A DNA stretch of 58,688 bases from Phoronis australis (Eukaryota > Phoronida > Phoronidae): positions 1,156,376-1,215,063 of the forward strand of contig NMRA01000061.1 of assembly GCA_002633005.1 (NCBI GenBank). Reading direction: 5' to 3'. Made by a program: the position numbers and the translations under genes. Positions 24,201 through 48,249 of this stretch are shown one piece after another. A model generated the notes under the pieces. The model did no database searches. It worked only from the letters and a program-made list of their open reading frames with translations, and was not told the DNA's origin. The stretch's first letter is position 1. Each line of letters opens with the position of its first letter.

Positions 24201-27200
24201 CGTCTTAATTTGGTTTGGATGATACCTCTTAATATAAAAGACCGTTGTAGATAGAATGCTGTCTTACCTAGGTGATGCATATGCAGAGAGGTCATCGTGA
24301 AATATATTGGATGCGCAAGGATCTGTCTCGTGCATGACGCGCTACAACTTCCGCTGACGAGTGATTGGGAAGCCTTGGCGGGGATTTCAATATCGTCCTG
24401 ACCAATCTGTACGTGACCGAGGTCATACTGTCGTAGCTTTGTAGTGTAGTATATCCGAAACCCGGAATTATCTAACGTAAAATATTAACGACTACAAGTT
24501 CACTTGAAAAGTTCTTTTTATATTTCATGTGACATAAAGGCAACCATGCCTACTTTTCTAGTAGTCGTCGATCTGGTCAAAGAAAATGAACATGTATGAA
24601 ATTATGATAAAGCAGTACACAGTGACGTGCTGCCTTTCTCAGATATACTTATCACATAGTAAGATTTTTGGATACGCTAGTTACACACTCTTTACAAAAG
24701 CTGGGAAAGTTATAGAATTTCATGAATTAAAGTTTCAGTCGCTAAAACACTAAAATCAATTATTAATTTCGCATTTATTGTGTTCTTGTTTGTTATACCC
24801 TTTTTCGAATTATTTACCGCTCCGTAACAGCGGTGTCTTAAATAAATTCTACATTACCAAATAAGTCCGTCCTTTTAAAGGCGTTGTTCCAGTGAATCTG
24901 AAGACCTAGGGTTTGTGTGGAATCTTTACCAAATCTGACCCCAGTGTTGCCATGGAGACACGTGCGCCCTGTCTGTCCCAGCGTCCACACTGTCAGCCAT
25001 ACCGGACACATTGTGCTGTCAGTGCCACTGCATTCGTGGGTCCGCTGAACATGGGAATTCGGTAATAAAAATGCACGTTAACTATGCACAACAGTATATC
25101 CAGTGGAACATTACACACTTACTGGTGTCCGTGTGTTACGTATCGCGGAATTCACAACCCGAAGAACTAGCATCTACCTTGCAAAACAAAAACACGTGAA
25201 AGCCGCAGGTCATGGCGAGATACCAAATGAGTTCTTCAAGTATGGCACTCTTTCTACGAAAGTTTTATTGTTGCGTCTCTTCTTTATGGTGTCTACCCCT
25301 AGCCAATGGTGTAAGACTGTGGTAACACAGTCAAAAAATGACCCGAAGAATTAACGTTGTATCCGACTTCTTGACGTTGCAGGTAAAGTATTTTCTAAAA
25401 TATCCTGCAGCCGCTTGAACGAATGGACAGAAGAAAATGAAACTTTATCGGAATGTCGAGCAGACTGTGGAAACGTTTATTCTATGGTAAACAACGTGTT
25501 TATTTTACACACTTTAATTACCAGGTACTTGTCGTTCAACAGAGGTCATCCTTATTGTGTTTTCATTGATTTAAAAAAAGCATTCGAAACACATTGAGAT
25601 GTGGATTAAAGTATAAAGTGGTCACAACGTATCTGTACAAAGAATTGTGTGAAATGTACAAGAGCGTAAAGTCATGCGTGCAGGTAAACCAAATTGGTGA
25701 AATCCCGGATTATTTTGATTTTGTGTGGACTAAGGGAAGGACGCCAGCTTTCACCTTATTTATTCTCTATCTCCTTCAAGACCAATAATGACGCTGGTGT
25801 GTCATTAAGTGTGTTGAAGTTATACTATTCGTTATTTGCGGACAACTTAGTTGTATTCTCTATAACAACCATACAATGGCGCGGATGTCGCCATCTTAAA
25901 CTATACTGCCCATGGTTTCTCAAAGTGCAAACAAGTTAATTTTGTTCTAACCATGTACAATATGTTTCCAAAGGAAAACTTAACAGTAAACAACACTATA
26001 GAGTCAACTAGACTCGTTCAACACGATACACATGAGCTCATGACTCTGAATTCGCGTGGGTTTTGGCGTTGGCCGGGTGTTAAAAGCATTTTTTCGTAAT
26101 CGCATTTGCTCTTCAAAAACAACGTCATTTTTTTCTTATCCTGTGGTTGAACTATCTTTTTGCCATAAAACGCCTGGAATTCCCCAGATTGGCAAAAAGT
26201 TAACGCTGAGTGGGCTTTTAAGAGGAAATTTTCAGAATAAACTTCCCACTATCTGGACACTTGACACCAGAAGTTGTAACACCAAATAAACGCCGACAGG
26301 CGTTTTTTCGGTATAATTTTCCAAGTAAACGCCCATGGGCGTTTCATCGCCGGGGTGGGCTTATCTTCGGAAAATCCCGGTAACAAGCAAATTTCACGAG
26401 CTTTGTTTGGAGCGATAACTGTCAGGTATTTTCAAGCATAGAAACCATCTGAGAGAAGAATAAGATGGTGCCTATTTTAAGATGGAAACAGTTCAAAATA
26501 AAAATTAGTTGTTTTTGGTAAAACACGCGGTTTTGTTGTCCCTTTATTTACCTTGTGTGTCGAAAGCGTCATAGGTATTAAACGAAATGTTTTTCAAAGC
26601 TATCACAATGAACGTGGAAAAAGATTGGCAACTTCACAGCACAAGTGATTTTTTATCATATGGATTTGATATTTTCCGTTTACACCTTCTGAGACAATTA
26701 AGTTCCAAAAAATCTAGGCCATCTAATTCACTTTCGATGACATTAACGCACCTGATTCGAAGCGCCATCTGATGAACAGCCGAACAGTAACATGTGGTGC
26801 ACAACTTCCTTGTTAGAAATGAGAGGCTCAAACGCCACCATGTGGTACGATTTGTCCAAATCCAGCAAAATCTGAAAACAATGCCTTCTGCTTATGGCCA
26901 CCCACAGGTGCATGCAGGTATGTGGAAGTCAAAACTGTCAGTGGTGTTAGGACGGAATTAAGAGTCGCTCTAAGGTGGAAAGGTAGCAGCCGGGTCACAG
27001 TTGGGGTCACAATAACCCCAGTCAGTATTCTAATATTTTAAGGTAGTTTGCAGACAGTCAAATATCTACAAAACCGTTATAGACATTAAGTCAGTAAAAT
27101 CATATACTTTCTGAAAGTAAAAAGCATGTAAAATTTGATTTTTCACTAGTTTATCAGTCTGTCATTCATTGGGACACGTGACCACGTGTTGTTATTGAAA

Positions 27201-28685
27201 ATTAGCAAAAAGGAACTTTCATCTATAGCAAAACTACGGTAAAGACAACACGGCCAAATTTTGTTTAACACTGAAAAATGATCAAGACGAAATCTCAAAA
27301 AACGCTGTTACTGTTTTTTAAATCCGCTTTCGTTTTATGTAACTTTTGATTTTTTTATGAAAGTAATAAAAATCCAATTTTTGACAGCCCTAGTACAAAT
27401 GTCGACGACTTTTCATCTCCTATCACCTGCAGAGGGCGCATTACAATACCCTTTCTATTTCCAATTCAATAAACCTAATCTGATGGACATAATTACAGGC
27501 TCACACGCTGATTTCACTCGGGTATGTCTTTGGCTGCTTGGCTAGAATAAAGCACCGCGCCTAACCTAGTCTTGGTCTGTAAATGTTATTCTCATAGCAT
27601 AAAAACAACTCCTAACAGCTTTTTAGAGCAATTTGCATAGAGCATAGTATCTGCGAAAACTTCTATCCTTTTTTCGGTGCAGGCGCTCGTTGTAGCAAAC
27701 ACATTACTGGTTGAAGAATCGGAGATAATAAGCAACGAATTTCGAGTAGAAAAAATGTACTTTGGAGATTAGACAAGTATCACCGTCTCAACTGGCCTGA
27801 AGGTAGAGACGGTGGCCATCCCATAGGCTCTCCATACGCCGGAAAGGTTTCGGCGAATTATGCCTCACACTGATTAAATAATCAGTCATTTAGCTAGAAG
27901 AACCCTGGCGGGAACAGTGTAAAAATGGCCAGTTGCCGATTTTGGCAACTGAACGAAGAACTGTTGGAAAAAAAGTTTGATTGCAGGAGTATTTGTTAGA
28001 GTTGAGAAGAGTTAAAGACATCAACAGCGTCCTAAGATATCCCTATGCGCAAAAGGTACTTTCGCTACATGACTGAAGGTTCAATCAGTGTGAGGCATGA
28101 CTCGCCGAAAAGCTTCCGGCGTATGGAGGGCCTATGAGATGGCACCGTCTCTACCGGGGGGCCAGTTGAGACGGTGGAGATAAGCTACAATCCAAACTGT
28201 AGACCTAAATTAGTGGTAATACCATTCAACGGCCTTGCGCTTTATACTGTTGGAGCAGTTTTAATTTATAATTTGTAATCTTTTAATAAAGTTTAGTCCA
28301 TTTGTTTCAGTGGCAATTGTTTGATAACAGACATTTTATTAAAATCTGTACGAGTTAGCAAAGACGTTATCTTCTTTCAGAGGTGTCAGCCAAGAACGCA
28401 ACACAAATTTTGGGAAAATATAGATGTAAGTTCTTGAATAATCGGCATCAGTCAGATAAAGGACGTGAGGAAGAAATTCCATACCTATTTTATTATACTC
28501 TCCCAATGACTTACCGGAATCTGCTGACAAATATAAAATGTCCCGTTCGCTGGCACATTCTCTGTTGGTATCCTCACATCGAAAAAATCCACTTCATCTT
28601 GTTCGGCAAATCCACAATCACGCGAAGCACTTCGCGAGAACGCAATATTGTTGAAAAACCCGAGAATAACGAGAACGGGCAACAT
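21087..28685 (-). CDS. Copper type II ascorbate-dependent monooxygenase (PHM/DBH/MOXD1 superfamily), secreted
   Basis: Enzymes of this superfamily use two coppers, ascorbate and O2 to hydroxylate peptides or amines in the secretory pathway. Seven exons join with matching phases: 28685-28515, 26871-26752, 25044-24858, 24471-24268, 23905-23706, 22647-22542 and 21262-21087, giving 387 residues. Residues 1-20 look like a signal peptide (MLPVLVILGFFNNIAF). Copper-H ligands fit His82 and His83 (VVHHMLLFGC) and His148 (LQIHWNN); copper-M ligands fit His223, His225 (LHMHHLG) and Met297 (AEMC). HHMLLFGC and HxHHLG are PHM-like, while SGFRIYYTTKLR and PGDEVRLDC are more DBH/MOXD1-like. There is no DOMON domain as in DBH, and no lyase domain as in bifunctional PAM. 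The substrate is unknown. The start ATG has an A at -3. The last exon could instead splice on at GTAGGT (21101). Confidence 0.92.
21564..21694 (-). CDS. Possible alternative last exon (7a) of the monooxygenase
   Basis: After an ACTATCAG acceptor with a weak pyrimidine tract, the sequence completes the same split codon to proline and reads 42 further codons to TAA. Like exon 7 it begins PTQ and carries a CxxxC cluster (IDCDSSCRRI against WECSNECSRA). The shared phase and layout suggest a duplicated exon, but similarity is weak and chance is possible. Confidence 0.25.
22542..22647 (-). CDS. Monooxygenase exon 6: methionine copper ligand
   Basis: 106 bases, phase 0 to 1. It begins AEMCYAFVSYYP, matching the (S/D)EMC...YYP block of PHM and DBH; Met297 is the copper-M ligand. 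Confidence 0.93.
23255..23615 (-). repeat. Dispersed repeat family B, inverted copy, inside a monooxygenase intron
   Basis: The reverse complement aligns along its length with 15366-15720. It lies between exons 5 and 6 and is non-coding. Confidence 0.8.
23706..23905 (-). CDS. Monooxygenase exon 5: second copper domain core
   Basis: 200 bases, phase 1 to 0, donor GTGAGT. It encodes RAHFRVYRNDLLVKTIASDD and ILPGDEVRLDCWF, typical of the domain, and ends GKGSG just before the methionine ligand. Confidence 0.93.
24268..24471 (-). CDS. Monooxygenase exon 4: start of second domain, HxH motif
   Basis: 204 bases, phase 1 to 1. It encodes NSGFRIYYTTKLRQYDLG, a GSCSASCTRQIL cysteine pair region and LHMHHLG, whose His-x-His binds copper M. 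Confidence 0.93.
24858..25044 (-). CDS. Monooxygenase exon 3: third copper-H histidine
   Basis: 187 bases, acceptor ATGTTCAG and donor G|GTAATG, phase 0 to 1. It contains VWTLGQTGR, GVRFGKD and LQIHWNN, the last carrying the third histidine (QVHYGD in PHM). The usual Tyr/Pro-rich segment after the W-A/T-LG motif is short. Confidence 0.92.
25100..25940 (+). pseudogene. Decayed non-LTR retrotransposon reverse transcriptase fragment
   Basis: The plus strand carries reverse-transcriptase pieces in shifting frames: AAGHGEIPNEFFKYGT, then GKVFSKISCSRLNEW, then YCVFIDLKKAFE, then LYKELCEMYKSVKSCVQVN, then QLSPYLFS and LFADNLVVFS. The last corresponds to the catalytic FADD box, with Asp changed to Asn. 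Several stops and frame changes make it a fossil. It is antisense to the host gene, in the intron between exons 3 and 2. Confidence 0.85.
26288..26344. repeat. Two adjacent AAACGCC hairpins
   Basis: At 26288-26305, AAACGCC and GGCGTTT flank a 4-base loop. At 26327-26344 lies a perfect 18-base palindrome, AAACGCCCATGGGCGTTT. They sit in the intron between monooxygenase exons 3 and 2, and the AAACGCC word also occurs at about 26167. They may be the edge of an inverted-repeat element. Confidence 0.7.
26752..26871 (-). CDS. Monooxygenase exon 2: paired-histidine copper site
   Basis: 40 codons, phase 0 at both ends, acceptor TTTTCAG and donor GTGCGT. It carries VVHHMLLFGC, the copper-H histidine pair. 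Confidence 0.93.
26872..28514 (-). other. Monooxygenase intron 1
   Basis: No exon seen. It contains the 396-base inverted-repeat element at 27781-28176 and otherwise AT-rich sequence. Confidence 0.6.
27781..28176. mobile_element. MITE with about 95-base terminal inverted repeats
   Basis: The left end 27781-27878 and the reversed right end 28081-28176 share CACCGTCTCAACTGGCC, GGTAGAGACGGTG, CTCCATACGCCGGAA and ATGCCTCACACTGATT. Each end also contains its own small hairpin (ACCGTCTC with GAGACGGT). The interior is non-coding, and no clear target duplication was found. Confidence 0.85.
28515..28685 (-). CDS. Monooxygenase exon 1: signal peptide and N-terminus
   Basis: 57 codons from ATG at 28685 to a CCG|GTAAGT donor, phase 0. 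The hydrophobic leader MLPVLVILGFF is followed by FDVRIPTENVPANGTFYIC, which matches the start of the first copper domain (LDIRMP...YFC in PHM). Confidence 0.9.
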
Positions 28686-29734
28686 GGTTAGAACGAGCTC
28701 TGCATATAGATATGAAACTGTTATCACTGGCTGTTGTATAAAACCTTCTAAACCTCGCTCTTATACAGTTCCGATGTTTCTCACAGGTGTAGGCCGTACC
28801 GGCCCTCGTTATCACAGCGTTTCGCGCATCTACGTCATCGCAACTGTTTGTGTCGTGCTCTTTTCCTGGTACCGTGTTTGAAACATTTGTTTGTTTGATG
28901 TATGGCTGAAAAACATCCCAATACACGTTCGTTTTATCTTACATCATAATAACGACGTTGTATGCAATTGGTCAGAAAATTCAGGGAGACGGTCTAATGA
29001 GGCATTACACTACGTCACATAAATTTTCTGGGCATTGGGGGACTTTGTTTTCTCATTAACGTTTTTTTTTTACTGTCACTCGGTCTTCATTATGGGCTGC
29101 CCCTCTGCTTCACATAGAGTTACTCTCAGCTAAACATGAATTAGTAATGAAGATAAATTAAGCAAAAGAAAGGAAACCAATGCTTGAATTAGCTGAGAAC
29201 TTTAGGATCCCGCCGGACACTTTCAGTTGAAACAAAAGCTGGCACGTGCACAAAATAGTCTCCATGAAAGACACTATTGACGTCATCACGTCTTTTAGTC
29301 CTCTTTCCAGTGACGTAAGTGAACTCGAGGGGAAGTTTGATTGGTGTTCTAGACTGGATCGGGTGTAATACACCGACCCTGTGACGTATTGCGCGAAAGC
29401 ATAGGTTTTCACAGGGTCTTTGAACTCTTTCAAAGCCATCACAAACGTTCAGTACTTCTAAAACGAAATTAATAAAACTCTCCAAATGGTTTCATTTATA
29501 GAACCAACTATAAGTGTACACTCGTGAGAGCACCCTTTTTATTGCACGTAATTTTCATTCGTAAACATTTCTTAGGTGGCTGGTTAACCATTGTTTTCTA
29601 CTAATTTTCGTAATACTTTATAACGCTTAACTGCATGAGATCATTTACCAAGAACTGTTTTCGTACATGCTACCGTCACCACATGATGGCACTGCTGACA
29701 CAAAGGCCAGAACGTAGTGAGTTAAGTCCTGAAG

Positions 29735-29870
29735 ACGCAAGAATCTCGCGAGGGAAGCTGTCGCGCCGCGAGAAAAAAATGTAGTCAAAACCACGTTAAC
29801 TTATTGAATATAGGCCTACACGGCAAGATCTCACAGAATCTCGCAAAATCTTCTAGCAAGGTAATAGGCG
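29735..29870 (-). repeat. Dispersed repeat family A, inverted copy
   Basis: Degenerate match containing GATCTCACAGAATCTCGC and ACCACGTTAA-like words, corresponding to the reversed core of 20700-20770. Confidence 0.45.
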
Positions 29871-30011
29871 CGGTTATTTGGAACTCTTATCTGTGTACTC
29901 ATAAAGTATCATTCCAGATTGTGATCAGTTGTAATACATGGGGATAGCTCGCGAAGTTTTACGATGTTGCGAGGCTCTCGCGTCCACTGCTCTCGGTACC
30001 AGGAGGTTGAA

Positions 30012-30193
30012 ACGATTCCACGATCACGCCTCTAAATTCCAGCTAGGACGCCCTGAAACCCCAGTGCCTGGATCCACTGAGCAAACATCAAATCCGTGGT
30101 ATACATGTAAGTACATTGTACCATGCTCGCCGAAGCTCCTAAGATCTACGAACGCCGCGCCCAAAATATTCCATACTGTGTGATCAAACTCCA
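30012..30193. repeat. Dispersed repeat family C, copy 1
   Basis: It aligns with 58029-58192: both have a GATTCCA(C/T)GATC block, a CCGTGGTA/CTGTGGTA block and a CAAA(A)TATTCCATAC / AAATGTTCCATAC block with similar spacing. No coding sequence supported. Confidence 0.6.
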
Positions 30194-30907
30194 TACAAGA
30201 AGAGCGTACTGTACGGACGGACACAAACGTGTTTTCTAAATTTTCAGCGCATTTGGAGACTTCGTTTATTCACTTGTTATATCTTCCATTTTTTGTCTTT
30301 AGTCTCCTCTATTACTTGTGACGTCATCTATAATGCATCTGAAAACCGTACCCTTACTGCAACGGGTACTTAAATTGACGGCGTACGTTACATGAAAGGT
30401 TCACTGTTTATTTTCAATAATGGTAAGAGTTCAACGTAGATTTTTGTCTCGTTATCGTGTCGAAACTGAGACGAAACGATAAAGATGAAATAGCAGACAA
30501 AAGGACAACCAGCGCTTGCACGATTTCCACAAATGCGATGAAAAGGTAACATAGTTTAGTCCCCATTTATGCAACCGGTCACAGATTCCTGATAAGGACT
30601 ACACAAGGACACATGGTCCTACTCCTAGTCTGCAATTTGGTCACTTAGCATGGAGTATTTACATCACGTGTATGGAGGGGCGCGGATATGTAATTTGTAC
30701 CGTTGCTTTTGTATTTGCTGGTCCGACAAGGGTTTACCTGGGAGATCGAAGCTGGAAGGTACTCGCGACTGTGAGCTTCCACCCCTCAGCATTAACATAC
30801 ACAGCGCACGACAACTTTTGTGATGCATAAAGAATATTTCAGGATTACCAAGGGATACTAAACAATTCTTGGTAGTATATTTTCTTTTGTTTCATGTTGA
30901 AATGACT

Positions 30908-31459
30908 CCCATGAAGCATTTTGACTGGGTTGTAATCATGACAACCTTGAGCAGTTTTAAATATGCAAATTAAGGCAGTCATTATGTAAAACTCTGCTTT
31001 TAACACTTCCTTACCATGCACCATAAGTATATTATTTTGACGTTTTACCTATGTTTCCATGGTAATTGAACCTCGTGATTTGCCACCTACTGATGTACAG
31101 TATCACAAAAATTGTTGTCATGGTTTGAGTTGTTTGTTTTAAGCCCGTGGAAAGCTTTATTCGTGCGTTTTGTTGCAAGTTATGAAAGTTAGAAACAAAA
31201 ATATGCTCGTGATTCTAACATTTTTAGTTCTAGCCTCAGTTATGACCGTTTTATGAGAGTGGCCGTGCCTCCACTTCAAAGTAACTACATTGAATTCACT
31301 GATCAAGAAAGCACGTGTGATGACATCACAATAATCAACCTGTAGTGCTTTGTGAGGAAGTTACAAGCAAACATAGAATTTTGCATAAGGACGGCTTAAT
31401 TTGCATAATTAAAAATGTTCAAGGTGGATTGCAACCTAACTAAAATGCTTCAGGGGTGG
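30908..31459. mobile_element. Non-autonomous element with inverted ends, family D
   Basis: The left end reads ATGAAGCATTTTGACTGGGT and ATATGCAAATTAAGGCAGTC. The right end, reversed, has TGAAGCATTTTAGTTAGG and TATGCAAATTAAGCCGTC. A related left end occurs at 57169. The interior is non-coding. Confidence 0.75.
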
Positions 31460-32163
31460 CATAAACAAACGAAAAAATTTATACTACGGAAATTTCTGTG
31501 TAGCTATTTCCGACTACCAGACTAAAACAGGAGCAGGGTACAAGAAGCATGAGAAATGTCTTTCTGTCAGGTACTTGTGTTTGAAGGTTAGTGAAATATG
31601 TCGTGAGTTGAATTGCTTCCCTAAGCTTGTACAAGTTCTGTGTTTTGTAGATGTATTTGATAGATGATTTAAGTGGGTGCTATAAACGCAGAACTCTAAG
31701 GCTAAACAGAGTTTACAATCTGTGCACAGTAACTGCTGGACACCATTCGAAGATTTTTTTTAAATGGGACGCCAACTTCATGATTCACACTAGTGCCGTA
31801 ATTTGGACCCACAATGCCTTTCTATGGAGCAGTTTGCTTCAACCAATCAAAATGGAAACCTCCAGTCACCGATAATACCAAAGCTCGTAATAGCACCACA
31901 TAATTAGTCTTTGGTAATACAAGGCTTTGGCCGCAACTTCCGCTATTCACGATTCTGTTGATAATCCCAATATACACATTGCCACGAAATTCTTGACTTT
32001 CTTCGCCTCTTCCTTCCGTTTGGTCGTGAAATTTTCCCATAACATGGTTGACCGTTTTTCACTCCAGCTGGACAAACAATATTGAGTAATTGCATGTCGT
32101 ATGTCAGGTAACGAATAGATGGGCGATTGAGCCAATGATTGCACGCAAAACCTGATGGACTAT

Positions 32164-46450
<14,287 letters not shown>

Positions 46451-47057
46451 CTGAAGCAAAAAAACCACCACATTACAACAAAGCAACGAATGTTCGTGCT
46501 ACTGCAAAAAGTAAAATGCTACATTGAAGCGGCTGTGTTGACAGCAGGGGAGGCCGAGATGATTGCATGTAATGAAAGCCTGCAAGGGTAGAAAGAGAGG
46601 ACGGAAAATATCGAAAGACGAAAGAACTCTAACACCCTAAAGTAGTTCTGAATGCGAGGGACATTAAGATGGCAGAACAAATTGAAAGAGGGGTCTCAGA
46701 GGATGGAACGTGTTGAGAAAGAAATTTGGGATGCTATCAAGGAAGGAGTGTGAAGTAACAGAACGTACTGGAAGAGGTGTCAGAGATAACGAATATTGGA
46801 AAAGGATTTTGAGATGACGAAAGTATTGAGAGAGCTGGCTGGGACAGCGAAACGTATTGTAGGCGAGAAGTCTCTGACCATGGACCGTATTGAATGAGGT
46901 GTGAGATAACAGAACGTATGGTAAGTGACAATTTCGAGACCATGAATGAGGTGCGAGATAGCGGAACGAATGGTGTGTGAGAAGCGGGTGATCACGGAGC
47001 GTATTGAATGAGGTGTGAGACAACAGAACTTATGGAGAGTGAGGTGTCCATGACCAT

Positions 47058-47213
47058 CGGTGCTGTAGTGGGGCGTAGGCGCAAGTAGGCGCAGCCAACC
47101 ACCTTTTGGCATTTGAACGTAGCGCCTACGCACCGTAAGTTACATTCAGTGCTCAAGGTGATACGGTGGGCTCTGGGCGCCTACCTACCTCTAATTTTAC
47201 CACTACAGCACTG
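47058..47213. mobile_element. MITE with GGTGCTGTAGTGG ends
   Basis: The left end is CGGTGCTGTAGTGG; the right end, reversed, is CAGTGCTGTAGTGG. The inner arms share GGCGCCTAC-type words. Flanks ATGACCAT and GTGAACAT match at 6 of 8 positions, as expected for an old hAT 8-base target duplication. Confidence 0.7.
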
Positions 47214-47476
47214 GTGAACATGCGACATGTGAGACAACGGAACGTAATGCAAGTCTAAAATTAGATAATGCACCGAAAGAAATTTGACATAGCAGAACGT
47301 ATTGACATAAGGGTCTGATATGAGAGAACTAGATTGAATTCATGACATTTTAGCTCACTTTAAAGTTATTTCAAAGCATCTTTCGAAAAAAATCAACGAC
47401 ATATGCGACAACAAAAACACGAAGCGTTAAAAAGCGCCCACGACTGTACCACAAACTTCATGATTCTAGGAGTATT

Positions 47477-47566
47477 CAGTGGCGGATTTAGAGGGGGGCC
47501 AAGGGAGCCATGCCCCCATCTAAAGTTCTCCCAGATACATTTGTCAAAATCCTGGGTCCGCCCCTG
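47477..47566. mobile_element. 90-base hAT-like MITE
   Basis: The left end is CAGTGGCGGATTTAGAGG; the right end, reversed, is CAGGGGCGGACCCAGG. Flanked on both sides by GTATT. Same family as 18331 and 42428. Confidence 0.75.
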
Positions 47567-47694
47567 GTATTTATTAGTGTCAAAATTAGCACTAAAGGTA
47601 CAGACTACGTTGAACCCATGGGAAGGTGACATCGCCTCCTGACTAGAAAATTATTTGCTACATTTCATGAAAGTCTGTCGAGGAGTTCAAAGAT

Positions 47695-48140
47695 GCAGAG
47701 GCAAACACGGAAACTCAAATTGCTGCTAAGCAGCACATCAATAGTCGGATCCATCTATCTGTTGTCAAGGTCATAGGAATACACTTGCAAAATGCATAAA
47801 GATTCAGCACAGAGCCTAGGGACAAATCCTCAGATGAAAAATGCCACTAGGGGGCACCGCAGCAGTCGAACCCGTCCAAAACGTCAGCAGTGGTCTTGTC
47901 ATCAAAAATACATCTGCCATGATTCCTTGAGCGGTTTGGCTGATAGAGAGGCAGACACCAAAAAAAAAACGGACACGAAAACAATAAAACTGGCCACTAC
48001 CTGGCGGTGTCCAACATAAAAAGGTGTCGTGGTCTCCTTATTAAGTACCTTCTTTATGAAGATCGTGAAAATCCCCTGAAGAACTTTTAAGAAACAGAGG
48101 CAAACGTAAAAAAACAAAACTGCCGCTAGGGGGCATAGCG
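47695..48140 (+). repeat. Imperfect tandem repeat, about four units, with CTAGGGGGC cores
   Basis: Related units begin near 47695, 47838, 47950 and 48093, alternating a GAGGCAAAC(A/G) block with a CTGCC(A/G)CTAGGGGGCA block and a TAGTCGGATC block. Two units carry near-perfect CTCF-type motifs. Confidence 0.65.
47844..47857 (+). promoter_or_regulatory. CTCF-consensus-like site
   Basis: CCACTAGGGGGCAC fits the vertebrate consensus CCASYAGRKGGCRS at 14 of 14 positions. A related unit at 48123-48136 fits at 12 of 14. They lie about 1.4-1.7 kb upstream of ANKDD1 repeat 1. Binding is not shown by sequence alone. Confidence 0.4.
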
Positions 48141-48249
48141 GTAGTCGGATCTGTACGAAACTTGTCGTCACCCGTCTTAAGCTTCATAGAAACAAATCTC
48201 AATAAGTATATGTGAAAATGACATGAACGGTTCTCAGCAGTCGACAAAG

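Larger units (their letters stand above)
28686..32163. other. Intergenic region between the monooxygenase start and the ANKDD1 end
   Basis: It must contain the monooxygenase promoter, but no TATA box or other core element can be named with confidence. It holds family A and C repeats and an inverted-repeat element at 30908-31459. No further gene was recognised. Confidence 0.55.
46451..47694. other. Region 5' of ANKDD1 repeat 1: degenerate tandem repeat and two MITEs
   Basis: The missing ANKDD1 first exon should lie at or beyond here but could not be identified. About 46670-47040 is a degenerate array of a roughly 60-base unit with GAACGTATTGAATGAGGTGT, GAGATAACAGAACGTA and similar words. Two small MITEs follow. 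Confidence 0.6.

Noticed and set aside
46664-47133. Overlapping 117-119-codon minus frames rich in Ser, His, Leu and Thr
   Set aside because: They translate the degenerate tandem repeat and all contain repeat-derived HTIR/SVISH-like words.
47902-48171. Minus frame with hydrophobic stretches suggesting a membrane protein
   Set aside because: It overlaps the imperfect tandem repeat and the poly-T tracts that create the Phe and Leu runs.
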